A stretch of 64,000 nt of DNA from Hydrangea macrophylla (taxonomy: Eukaryota > Streptophyta > Magnoliopsida > Cornales > Hydrangeaceae): contig CM066994.1 of the NCBI GenBank assembly GCA_033977485.1, forward strand, positions 117,018,458 through 117,082,457, read 5' to 3'. Positions 10,944 through 21,147 of the stretch are shown here, piece after piece. How positions within the stretch are numbered: the first letter of the stretch is position 1; each line of letters starts with the position of its first letter. The notes beneath the pieces are model-generated. The model was not told where the DNA came from. It saw only the letters and a program-made list of their open reading frames with translations, and did no database searches. The position numbers were made by a program, and so were the translations under genes.

Positions 10944-11494
10944 CTACTCGACTGCGAAGATTTTTTCAGCCAGAGACACTAAGCCTAAAACATTCCAGAC
11001 GTAATCCCTAGCAGTTTTGAAGCCTGCTTGGGTTGAACTGAAATCGCCCTGAGCAATGTTCACAGTTAGTTTCCTGATTTCATTTACGGCGCCTATCAGG
11101 TTGTCTTTCTTGGAAACTTTGAGCTCCAACTCTTTATTTAATGTGTCGATCCTTGACTTAGCCTCGATGGAGATGAAGTATTCCAGCCTACTAATCACTG
11201 TGTGAGCATTCTAAAGATTGGCTTGTGCCTAGTTCCTTTTTCTTTCGACATGATTGAGGAGGGCCCTGAGCTGATCTCTCTCTGATTCGGCTTGTGCTCT
11301 AGCCGTCCCCTCTTGCTCGAGGGCAACTCTGAGTTGGTCCCTTTCTGTTTCGACTTGAGTTCTGATGATTCCCTCATGATTGAGGGCTTCCCTGAGTTTT
11401 TTGATGTGGTCTTCGATCCTTGATCTGCCCGTTCTGGGCTTCCCTGAGCTAGTTGTCGGTAGCTTTTTGAGCAGTCATTGTATCCACTTGACAT
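10944..11494 (-). pseudogene. Coiled-coil ORF fragments upstream of Tat gag
   Basis: Two overlapping frames. The right-hand piece (11494-11195) is Lys/Ser/Gln-rich. The left-hand piece (11198-10944) has heptad-like spacing (MISRLEYFISIEAKSRIDTL, LNKELELKVSKKDNLIGAVN), suggesting a coiled coil. The DNA of the right-hand piece has internal repeats of a 'ttgagggc...tgagttggtcc' pattern. It sits between the mobile-domain-like ORF and gag, so it probably is the C-terminal part of that extra protein. Confidence 0.5.
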
Positions 11495-11852
11495 ATGTAG
11501 GGTCTACATCGACATGGCAGTCCTCGAGGGTTTTGTCATTAGAGATGATCTGGTGCCAATGCCCCAATATTTTTCTATAGTGCTCTCTTGATGTAAGAGA
11601 ATCGTAACCGAAGGAGAAAGGAAACATGTCTCCTATTATCATGACTCGTTGATAACGACCAAGCTATTTGAGAACACGTGTAGGGATGTAAGGTGCCACA
11701 CCTGAAAGACCGATCAATGGGATAAATGAGAGAGTGCTAGTCTGGAGTTGAATTGATACGGGGGAGGACCAACCCAAAAACCACTAAATATTGTGCTCCT
11801 CTAGTTAAGCCAGACACTCATGCCATTTTTCCTTCCCTTGAATAGGAAACGA
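11495..11852. other. Degraded part of the Tat extra ORF
   Basis: This stretch lies between the mobile-domain-like frames and the coiled-coil frames. Short minus-strand frames exist but none continues either neighbour. It is likely decayed coding sequence. Confidence 0.35.
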
Positions 11853-12625
11853 CTATCTGTTCAGTGGGGTGATGATGTCGACGATCATGAAGTTTTGGAT
11901 CGGGACTGGATCTGGCATCTTGATGAGATGAGATTGTATCCAGATCTGTAATAACCCAGTGCTAGCTGCGAAGAAACCTTTACCTTCGTTCTTGTAAAAA
12001 GATAAAGTCCGCATGGTTTCAGCTACTATTGTTGGGATAAAAGTACGGTCATCTTGGATCTGAGTAAGGGCCCCGATCAGAGTCATGTCGACTTTTTTGT
12101 CCTTTCGGGGGAATAGTAGATGGCCTAAGAGACACAGAGCAAGAACCCATAGCCGTTTGTTCTGCCAGTTTGATCGTGTGCAGTAGAAGTTATATCTGTC
12201 ATATCCCCTAGAGGTCATGAATGCGTTGGTGAGGAAGTCGATAGAGAGTCGCGAGAAGTCCCTACCTACTGCTTTTGTCAATACATCCTTCTTTATACCA
12301 AGAATTTAGATATTTTATCATTTTCGGTTTGGAAATTTGGCTGAACGGGATCCTTGAAAATAACCAGTTTCAATAGACCGGCGTATTCTTCAAGAGTTGG
12401 TGTGAGTTCCTGTTCCCCGAAACGGAAAACCAGAGTCTCCGGATCCCAGAAAGTAACCAGGGTCTCGAACAGATGGCAGTCAATCTGGACTTTAAGTAGC
12501 GAGCCCAAGTACCCGAAATAGCCTTCGAATGCTTTCGTCTCTTTTACGGAGAGACTGCCATACCAGTGGGTCAGCTGAGCACTTGCCTTTGCAATGAAAT
12601 CTAACCTTGGGATTTGGTTTGCCAT
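11853..12625 (-). pseudogene. Plant-mobile-domain-like extra ORF of the Tat element
   Basis: Two minus-strand frames (12625-12293 and 12281-11853) read as one protein broken by a short frameshift. The first has LTHWYGSLSVKETKAFEGYF, then ETLVTFWDPETLVFRFGEQE and LTPTLEEYAGLL. The second has FSRLSIDFLTNAFMTSRGYD, NKRLWVLALCLLGHLLFPR and MTLIGALTQIQDD. This layout resembles the DUF7745-type domain, related to the plant mobile domain (assigned from memory), that sits upstream of gag in some plant Tat elements. In host genes such domains act in silencing. The role in the element is unknown. Confidence 0.6.
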
Positions 12626-13232
12626 TTTGAAAGTGGGAACTTGTTCTTGGTTTTTAAAATTTAACGAACTGAGAAAAGAAAAACCACACTTATTTAGATA
12701 TCATCACTCTTTTATTTTTATTTTATTTAAACGGAAAGGGAATAAACAACAGGAAGGTAATTTTACAACTGCACATGAGTAGAATGCGATCGTGTGGGGA
12801 GGTTTTTACATTTAATGCAATCATAATTTAGGCCCGGTTCCCAAACCTTCAAACCTCCGGCGCCGTAGCACCTTCTCAGGTTGGTGGTTCGAGCGGAGGA
12901 AGTTTCGGTGATGGTACAGGCGGTACTACCGCAACGTCCATGCCACTTATAATTCTCCTATCTAATCTTAAAGGTTTCCTCTTAAGGAAGGGTTATGTTA
13001 TGCTTGCATGCCAGTGTGTAGTGTGCGTGATAGTTAAAGATCTTGGCATTAGGCTTTGCAATTTTGACATTGGCCTTTGAAATTTTATTTCACCCTGAGT
13101 CGCGAACACATGTGCAAAAGAATATGAATTTACAAAGAAAAGGTGAAATAAAAACAAATTTGTTAGTACAAAAGAAATGCCCCATTGTAACGAAAAGCAC
13201 TAAAGTGATGGCCCGAGTCTTCTTCAAATATT
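12626..13232. other. Tat element leader, no gene seen
   Basis: Untranslated leader between the PBS and the first ORF on the minus strand. Plus- and minus-strand frames here are short and compositionally ordinary. I see no further structure. Confidence 0.5.
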
Positions 13233-13252
13233 GTTCCCCAGCAGAGTCGCCA
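13233..13252 (-). promoter_or_regulatory. Tat element primer-binding site
   Basis: Read on the minus strand it is TGGCGACTCTGCTGGGGAAC. The same TGGCGACTCTG-TGGGG core follows the LTR of the related plus-strand element at 40,332. The shared position beside two independent LTRs identifies it as the primer-binding site. I have not assigned the tRNA. Confidence 0.75.
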
Positions 13253-14009
13253 ACTATCGCGCCCGCATTTTCGGAGCGCCGGGCCGTCGGTGTGGGCCCG
13301 ACTTCCTGAGAGTGGGTGAATTGCGACTTGATTTTTGTTGGGAAGGGTGAAAAAAGTATGATAGGGCCTATTTGAAATGTTTCAGAGTCGCCACCTAACA
13401 TTTGGGGTGTTAGGGTCCCTGCAAAGACAATTAAAGTAATTAATCTTTGACTTTTGAAAAAAAGTTTTGAGAAAAGTGGGCCCTTTAAAAGTGTGACTTT
13501 GAATAGCCATGAGAAAACCAGAGATTTTGAGATGGGTTCGGGGACTCGATTATGTCAAGGGAAGGTATTAGGTACCCTCGAACATCCGTGTGAATATGGT
13601 TGCCAATTTTAGTAATTTTTATTAAAATGGGGTATTTTGATTGAAAAAGAAAAAAGATTATTCTTTTTAAAAAAAAAGTGAATAGGACAAAAAAATGGTG
13701 ATAGGTATGGCCGCACTCTTTGAGAGTTGCTTACGTATCCCAAGACGGGAATCACGCCAAACGTAGTTCTGACTTAAGTATGCGAGTGTATGCATGGTTT
13801 TTGTAGAGAAAGAAAAGACCGTGCATGTGTGATATAGTGATTTAAGAAAGAGTTGGTGTAACTAGGAACTTTAACCCATGTGGCATAGTCCTAGATTTTA
13901 ACCTTTGGAAAGTGATTGCGATTGAAATGAGACTATGCAAGTGATTGGAGAATGATGCATTTTTTTTGTACTTTTCAATTTTTTTATTTTTTTTCTTGTG
14001 CTTTTATTC

Positions 14010-14876
14010 CTATGCTGGAAATAAGGATCTGTACCCAAATGACTGGAAAGAAAAAAGAATTTTTTTGCATTTTATTTTTATGCCGGAAGTAAGGGTCGGT
14101 GCCCAAATAACTGAGAAATGATTTTTTTTTTTTTTTTGTATTTTTATTATTTTGTATTTTTTTATTTTTTATTTTATTTTTTAGTCCTTTTATACCAATA
14201 CTGGAAGTAAGGGTCTGTGCCCCAGTGAATGAAAAACTGTACCGGAAGTAAGGATCGATGCCCAACTTTAAGAAAATATATTTTTGTATTTTGTATTTTT
14301 TTGTTCTTTTATTCCTATGCCGGAAGTAAGGGTCGGTGCTCAAAAGAAAGAAAAGAGATTTTTTTTTTTACTTTTATTCTTTTACACCGGAAGTAAGGGT
14401 CGGTACCCAAGAGAAAGAAAAGAGATTTCTTTTTGTATTTTTATTTTTATGTCGGAATTAAAGGTCGGTGCCCAAAAGAAAGAAAATACATTTTTTTTTA
14501 TTTTTATTTTTTATGCCAGAAGTAAGGGTCGGTGCCCAAAAGAAAGAAAAGAGATTTCTTATTTTTATTTTTTACGCCGGAAGTAAGAGTCGGTGCCCAA
14601 AAGAAAGAAAAGAGATTTGTTTTTGTATTTTTATTTTTTATGCCGGAAGTAGGGTCGATGCCCAAAAGAAAGAAAAGAGATTTTTTTTTTGTATTTTTAT
14701 TATTTATGCCGGAAGTAAGGGTCGGTGCCCAAAAGAAAGAAAAGAGATTTGTTTTTGTATTTTTATTTTTTATGCCGGAAGTAAAGGTCGACGGCGCCCA
14801 AAAGAAATAAAAGAGATTTCTTTTTGTATTTTTATTTTTTTATGCCAGAAGTAAGAGTTAGTGCCCAAAAGGAAGA
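14010..14876. repeat. Tandem repeat, about 13 units, in Tat LTR
   Basis: Each unit has 'tgccggaagtaagggtcggt' followed by 'gcccaaaagaaagaaaagag' and a T-rich spacer. Cores begin near 14,013, 14,081, 14,199, 14,241, 14,318, 14,385, 14,451, 14,514, 14,576, 14,641, 14,707, 14,772 and 14,843. The later units are about 65 bp apart and more regular than the earlier ones. The plus-strand ORFs crossing it repeat a PEVRVGAQKKEKRF-like peptide and are artefacts of the repeat. Confidence 0.9.
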
Positions 14877-15652
14877 ATAAAAATGTGAAGTGTGTGTAGG
14901 ATAAGAAGACTTACCTGTGAAGATCTCCTAGTGCAAAGGGGACTGTTGGGTCCGATTAATTGTTTTTTTTCTTTTTATTCCTTTATTTATGCGAATTAAG
15001 CGATCTTCATTATTTAAACATGAATTTTCATATTAAAAAAAATGTAGTCCCCAGTAGAACATTAGTCCCCGTATTAGCAATCACGTCATCCCCAGTAGAA
15101 CATGGCTCTCCTTATTAGAAACCACTTAGAATTCATGTATTATGAATCATGTAATCCAGAGTCGGACGTGAATTTTATAATGGAAACCAAGTAATTCCGA
15201 ATATGACGTGGATGTTATTACTATTTTTTTTATTATCAAGCGAGAATAAAAATGATATGTACAAAAAAAAAATAATAAAAAAAACCTGAGTTATTAGAGG
15301 AACTCGAGGAATTTGCTAGAATATTGGTGGTAAGTAACTGGGATGTTGGGCAGTGATTTGAGGCAGTATGATAACGGCGGTGGGACAGTGGCCCTGAGGT
15401 ATATTGATGAGAATCGTGATGCTATTATAGCTAGGTGGAGGGTAGTGATTGTAATGGTGACCTTGATGGTGATGGTTAGAAGGAGTGGTATGGTGGTGAA
15501 AAAAAATGTAAACTTCATTTTTTTTAGGGGTTTTTTTTTGTATTTAATGATAAAACGAGGGAGGTGGAGAGGAAGATGAGGGAGATACAGAGTGTAAGAG
15601 AGATATAGAGATACAAAGAGTGAGTATATTTGCCTTCTTTCCTCAAATAGAT

Positions 15653-15666
15653 AGTGTTTATATAGA
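15653..15666 (-). promoter_or_regulatory. Likely TATA box of the Tat LTR
   Basis: The minus strand reads GGTCTATATAAACA, a good plant TATA box about 310 bp inside the LTR. A matching CCTATATAAACC lies at about 38,100-38,111 in the related plus-strand LTR. It would drive element transcription leftwards. Confidence 0.55.
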
Positions 15667-15976
15667 CCAAAGAAAAGGGAGAAAGAGAGAAAAAAAAAAA
15701 GAAAAGAAAAGAAAGGATAGTGGGGGGACAAAAGAAGAAGTGAAAGAAAGCAAAACAGCTCAATACGCACTAGCAAATGCTGGTGCATTAATGGTGAGAG
15801 GTTATATGGTGTGCAAGGGTGCAAGTGCTCATGTTGATCTTTATCCCAATAAACTTTGATTTGTAACAACTTTTTCATCTGATGTCTGATTGAGATGATT
15901 AAAAAATTGATAGCAGGCTTGTGTCAACGAGTACTTTATTTTGAAATGATTGGATTGAGCAAAAATGGGGTGTCTA

Positions 15977-16654
15977 CAATATATATATACATACATGGAT
16001 ATACACGAATGCATTGATGATGTTTAATCTCCTATAATGTAACATATATTCATGTTCTACCTGTTTATATTACCCAATATCAAAATTAAGAAATGAAAAG
16101 ATCATCATACTTTTCTCATTTTATTTTTAGCTAAAAGCAATAGATTTGGAGGAATAACAAAGCTTGTAATTTTGTTCCTTCTCCATTTAGTGCAACCTTT
16201 CATTTTTTTCATGCATGTATCATTTCTTTTTTTGTTGAACTTTTATTTTAATCAAAACTAAAACTATCAATTATACAGTTGTGTGTAGTCAATAATCTGC
16301 CTAAGGATACTCAGCAGCACCAATGGTATGTTGTTGTACAGTACCACAATGGTTTTTATTTTTTTAATTTATTTCAAAAACTAAAAATGTGAAAAATTGG
16401 TGTCCTTGCAGCACACTATTGGTGCTGCCGATATTCATTTCCCAAAAGTTTTTTCATAAAAAATGTAATTACTAATATATGTTTACAATATTCTATATTT
16501 TAGTTTTAACTTTCTACCTTTCTCCGTGAATTGGTCATAGATCTTATTCATGCATATGTGTTCATTTGATACTGATGCTGACAAATATAAAAATTAAAAT
16601 TTGAAGTATTTAACCAAAAATATATTTAGATAGTGGAGTATGTTTTAGGAATAT
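15977..16654. other. Intergenic DNA, possibly body of a Helitron-like element
   Basis: AT-rich with no supported gene. It precedes the hairpin and CTAG end described next, so part of it may belong to a non-autonomous Helitron. I could not find a convincing 5' TC end. Confidence 0.35.
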
Positions 16655-16682
16655 CCCGTGCATTGCACGGGGTCCTAACTAG
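16655..16682 (+). mobile_element. Helitron-like 3' terminus
   Basis: A GC-rich near-palindrome, CCCGTGCATTGCACGGG (16655-16671), is followed eight bases later by CTAG (16679-16682) and a T. Helitrons end with a short hairpin about 10 bases before CTRR and insert between A and T, so the geometry fits. The 5' end is not located and no Rep/helicase gene is present, so this would be a non-autonomous copy. Confidence 0.55.
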
Positions 16683-16985
16683 TGATCTCTAGAAACCCAG
16701 TCCTCTCTGATCTCATCACTATTGTAAACCAAGTCAAGTTAATAAGCTTCCAACTCCTTTCACACACACTCGCATGCAAAACATATATGGGTCTATATAT
16801 CATCATAATCATGAGCACAGAGAAATAGAGTTGGGTTTGAGATCCAAAAAGAATCCCAAGCAGCAATCTTAGCACCTTGCTCAGGCCTTACATATTTGCA
16901 CCAATACACGCACATACACACATGAGATAGATATGAGCAATTTTGAATGTTCGGCCACGAATAAATAAGGTAAAAATTTAACATG
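16683..16985. other. Intergenic, nothing recognised
   Basis: Short minus-strand frames exist here but show no recognisable domain or splice pattern. I see no gene. Confidence 0.4.
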
Positions 16986-17582
16986 AAGTGAACTAGGGGT
17001 GTGTTTCGGCCGGAACAGATCGAAAACACCCCTTTTGGAAAGAATTTCAAAATTTTTGGAAGCTAAAAATGCATTCCGAATTCCGTTTCGAAATGTCGGA
17101 AATTCCAAAATTATTTCCGATTCCGAAATTTCGGAATTTTTGGAATTTCATTAGATTCGGAAATTTTCGGAATATTTGTAATATTTTCGGAAAAGTTTCG
17201 GAATATTTTCGGATATTTTTCAGAATATTCGGAATTCAAGCTCAAATTTAATGGGATTTCACTTGAGACTTGTAAGTCTTTTATAGAAGCACATCACATC
17301 CCCTCTTTTACGTTTTTTTGATATGGGATGAACACTCCTAGCAAAGTTGAAATTTCAGAATTTTCGGAATATTTTGGAATATTTCGAAAAAGTTTCGGAA
17401 AATACAATTTCGGAATATTTTTGAAAAATTTTCGGAGTTCTAAAAACAATTCCGATCCGATTTTTTTTTTCTTCGAAATTTGGAAATTCGGAATGCATAT
17501 TTAGTTGCCAAAATCGAAATTTTTCGGATCGGAATCGGTCGAAATCGGAATTTCCATTCCAAATGACACCCCTAAAGTGAAC
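16986..17582. mobile_element. Non-autonomous hAT element with perfect 8-bp target duplication
   Basis: The element runs 16994-17574. It begins TAGGGGTGTGTTTCGG and ends with the inverse, GACACCCCTA. The flanks are identical 8-mers, AAGTGAAC at 16986-16993 and 17575-17582, the length expected for hAT transposases. The interior is built from TTCGGAATATTT-like repeats facing both ways, giving a foldback shape. Subterminal ATGCATTCCGAATT segments occur in both arms. No transposase is encoded. Confidence 0.9.
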
Positions 17583-20110
17583 CATTCAACATCTAAAATG
17601 TTATAGATATATAGCTGTAACACACATGAGAAATGCAGATGTATAGGAACAGGTAAAGTGCAAGGACAAATAAAAGTTTAACGATCACTCAAAGATGTAG
17701 ATGAATAGAAAAATTGTTGGATTTTGTCACAAAACTACCCACAGGCTAGGCCTAAGACTATAACATTTACAAAAAATCGTACTCTGATGTATTGAATTAC
17801 AAACCAAGACATCTCCCTCTCTTTCTCTCTCTCCCTCCCCATCTCTCCTTCCTCCCTCTCTCTCTCTATATATATATATACACATATATATATACACACA
17901 TATTAAGTACCTTCACACTACTAACAAAGATATCAATTATAGTGCAAGGCTTGCACTACTAGGGGATAATCATTAATCACTCAGGTGCACCTAAATCTGC
18001 CTCAGCCTAATCAACAACTCGAAGCACAGACTGATATAAAAAAAAAACAGTGAGCCAATCATTGAAGTACCACTGTACCAGCATCACCGAAATCGATTAT
18101 TGAAGAACCAACAATGCCAAAGCCAGAACATACACACAAATACCAGAAAGTGACATAGAGGACACATTAATTGACTAAATCAATTAGATGTGAAACTCAT
18201 TCTGGATGACAATTTTGTTACAACTGCAAAATACCCAGAGGGTAATGCTGCCAAGACTATAAAGAGGAAAAAAATCAGCACAGTTTTGAACAACTTCATG
18301 AAGCATATAAGGGTACACATTTCAGGGAAAGGAGACTCTGAATATTGGGTATAAGTCCTCACAGTTCTAAAATCTAAATATATATATATATATAGATATA
18401 TTTCAATTAAAGTAACAAAGAAAAGACATAACATCAAGGACTTCTCAACAATGTTGTTCCAACAATTCCAAGCATACAAGTTTGACCCACCATAATATAT
18501 ATTTAAATTCTATTTTATCAAACTAAAGTGAAAGGCAACAAAGAGAAGTTCAATGATAACTAGGCCTCCTCTCTCTTTTCCTTCTCTCTCCTCCATGTAA
18601 CAAAGTAAGATGAAGTTCAATTCTCAATACATGCGTTTTTTAGGTCTATTTGTACTTTGGAGACAACCTAAACTAATTGATATAACACTATATTTCTACA
18701 GTAAATTTTTCATTTCACTTTCTAAATAGAATATAGGAGGAAAAAAAATTTAGTGGAGCATCAGACACTATTTTGTTGCTCTCAATTCATCAACTGAAGA
18801 AACATGTTTGCAGATTCTAATAGACTCTCTTAGGTTTTTTATTATGAGAATGTGAGCCATCTAATTTTCAGCCAATACTGCACCAGTACCTATTGAATTT
18901 AAGACTGCACCTAAACTCATAGAAATTCATTGAGGGGTTAACTATATTCCACAATAGGTTGCCAAAAATTTTAACAGAGTAAAGAGATTTTCTAAAGCCT
19001 TCATAGAACCAACCATTAGAATATGACTAAATTGTTTTGAATCACAGCCATTAAATTTTAACCTATCAGCTAAAAGCTATCATTCAAATTAATAGGTGGA
19101 GTAACAAAGAGAAAGCAAACAAAAATGAAAATTATTGGGGAGGTTGTTTTGCAACAGCAAGGGGCCATGTTTAAAGATCTTGTGTGTGTTGCTTCTTGTA
19201 CTATATCTAGCTATATGTGTTTGTGTACATTGGTGTTGTCTTCTTCTGTGATAAAAAACACTCCAATTATTTTTGGTTTTTGTCCATTGAAGCACACCTC
19301 TCATAAAATCCATCTAACACAAAATAACCATGGTAAAAGCTATCGTCAAACTAATAGGATGAGTAATATACTGAAAGAATTATGGAAGTCACAACATATC
19401 TTTGCAATTTTATTAAAGCATAGATGATTTATTAATTTTTTATATTTCAATTCTCCCTAGAATTATGTCAGATATACATAACAGAGCTCCCAAAAAAAAA
19501 ACCTACAATTACCAATAGCTGAGCAACAATTCAAACAAGAGCAGAAGAAAAAGGCTCATACACATATTTCTTTACTTTCTATGTTCAACAAGTTCTAAAA
19601 ATTGCGAAATGGTGAAGAAACAGAGAGCTTCACAGTGACAATTGGTGGAGTAGTCATCTCTAATTCACATCTACTATGCAACCAATATGAAAAATGAACA
19701 AATTGAAACGAACAAATTCAAAACCATAGCTTCTTTATTTCTAATCAAATCAAATTGAAATGAAACAACTTCAAAACACTAGCTCAATATTTCAGAATCT
19801 GTATTTGTATATGTATGTGTATATGATTTGATCATTAGGCCTGAGTCAGTTTCTACAAAGGAAATCCAGAGTGTTCCAACAATTCTGTATGGTGTGCCCA
19901 AATTGTTGATGAGTTTACCACCAAGGAAAAATAAAAGCATGCTGAGAAGTTTTACGACCACTAACAGTTTCAAGCAAAAATAAAAAATAAAAGAAAGAAA
20001 AAACTAATCAGGATTCAAAGAGTTTTCCAAAAGAGGAAACCTTTCCATCGGGCAAGTTTTTCGTTTTCTGAGGCAAGTTATTGTTGGTTTTGTGTGAGTT
20101 CTTTTGTGAT
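17583..20110. other. Long AT-rich stretch without a recognised gene
   Basis: It includes a CT-rich then TA-rich microsatellite (about 17,817-17,905) and another TA run near 18,378-18,400. Short minus-strand frames around 18,180-18,479 and 19,089-19,313 have no recognisable domain. It could hold decayed gene pieces, but I cannot support a call. Confidence 0.4.
17817..17905. repeat. CT/TA compound microsatellite
   Basis: A run of CTCTCT/CCCTCC units passes directly into TATATA and CACATA units. Confidence 0.85.
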
Positions 20111-21147
20111 GTATGTGAGAGATATAACACGCAAGCCTGGATTAGTACACGTAGAACAATATGCGAGATAAGAGTATAAAATATAATAATAAAGATAATA
20201 AGATCCGGAGAGGCTTCGGGTTCGGGTGAGAACCGAAGTAGTCCCAAGTGAGAGAGAGAGAAAGCAGTATGTATCCCGAGGTGATGGGTAAGTATGGAAG
20301 TGTTGGAGTGGAACGAAGGATAAGGTGAGACGAAGGATGTAATAGGACCGAAGGGTCTTGGTGAAACGAATGGTGTTATGAGGCGATGGATAGAATGGGG
20401 TGAAGGGGATTAGTGTAAACGAAGGGTCAAGAGACGAAGGGTTTTTGGTGGAGCGAAGGATGTTGAGATGAAGGTGCTTGGTGGAGCCGAAAGGTCAAAG
20501 TGGGCTACAGACAATGGGAATGTTTGGTTAATGGCCGGGAATAAGAATAATGGCTAATCCTTTATTCTAGTGCCGGATTAGGTCCAGTTCGGTTGTTGGG
20601 TGTAGTAAATGAGGGTGCTTATTTATAGTTGAAGCCGGTGGTGTATTTGCAAAGCTTTGACATGATAGAGCGAGGTCGAGTTGGCATCCTCTTACCGGGT
20701 TATTTGCTTAAGGTAGGTGAGTGTCTTAAAATCTCATGTTTAGGGTGGTTGAGGACATTAAATGGGATGTAGACGAAGCATGTACTGAGCTGGTGGAGGC
20801 AAATGAGAGAGAAATGTTTGTCGTTTGGTTGTGAACCGATATCATTGGTTGGTCAAAGGAGGGAGGGGATGCTACTGGTGCAGAGGTTTAAGCGAGTGGG
20901 GGTACCGAGGCTTTTGCTATTGGCTCCGAGAGGTTAAGCGAGGGCAAGTGTCGAGGTGTACAGATGGCTTCAGCGAGGGAGGGAACCGAGGTATTTTCTA
21001 TTGGTGCAGTTGGTTAAGCAATCTTGACACGACTAAGCATAGACGGTCAAAGGTTCCGACGAGTTTTGCGGTAATGAGCTTCGCTTATTGGTTGTGGGCT
21101 GATTGGGGTAAGGCACGTGTGAAAGTCACGTGTCTCTCTCTCTCTTT
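20111..21147 (+). repeat. Left copy of 1,037-bp terminal direct repeat
   Basis: Matches 29302-30338 base for base at a constant offset of 9,191 with no indels. I count about 14 substitutions by eye. It carries many GAAGG-type motifs (CGAAGGAT, CGAAGGGT) between about 20,235 and 20,495, and a TATA-like TTATTTATAG near 20,623. A TG lies close to the left edge (TGTGAGAGAT). It behaves like an LTR, but no CA end or primer-binding site is evident after it. The real repeat may extend further right, because the other copy is truncated at 30,338. Confidence 0.9.

Larger units (their letters stand above)
13253..15976 (-). mobile_element. 5' LTR of the Tat-type element (about 2.7 kb)
   Basis: The minus strand starts TGTAGACACCCCATTTTTGC at 15976, matching the start of the plus-strand LTR at 37,109 (TGTAGACACCCCATTTTGTC). 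It ends beside the PBS, although no clean terminal CA is visible there. Inside are 13 copies of a repeat of about 65 bp, a PBS-like second TGGCGACTCTG on the minus strand (about 13,384-13,394) and a TATA box at 15,653-15,666. The Pro/Leu/Phe-rich minus-strand frame at 15,294-15,878 is a by-product of pyrimidine-rich LTR sequence. Confidence 0.75.

Noticed and set aside
14284..14854. Plus-strand ORFs repeating PEVRVGAQKKEKRF
   Set aside because: They arise from the LTR tandem repeat of about 65 bp. Several frames are open at once and the peptide follows the repeat exactly.
15294..15878. Minus-strand 194-residue ORF rich in Leu, Pro, Ser and Phe
   Set aside because: It lies in a purine-rich segment of the Tat LTR (CT-rich on the minus strand), with no domain and with overlapping open frames.
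18180..18479. Minus-strand ORF with a hydrophobic stretch
   Set aside because: No homology recognised, no splice context and a TA microsatellite inside. Not enough to call a gene.
20008..20247. Minus-strand ORF found also at 29202-29438
   Set aside because: Shared only because both sit at the edge of the terminal direct repeat. No domain, and it runs antisense to the PMD exon.
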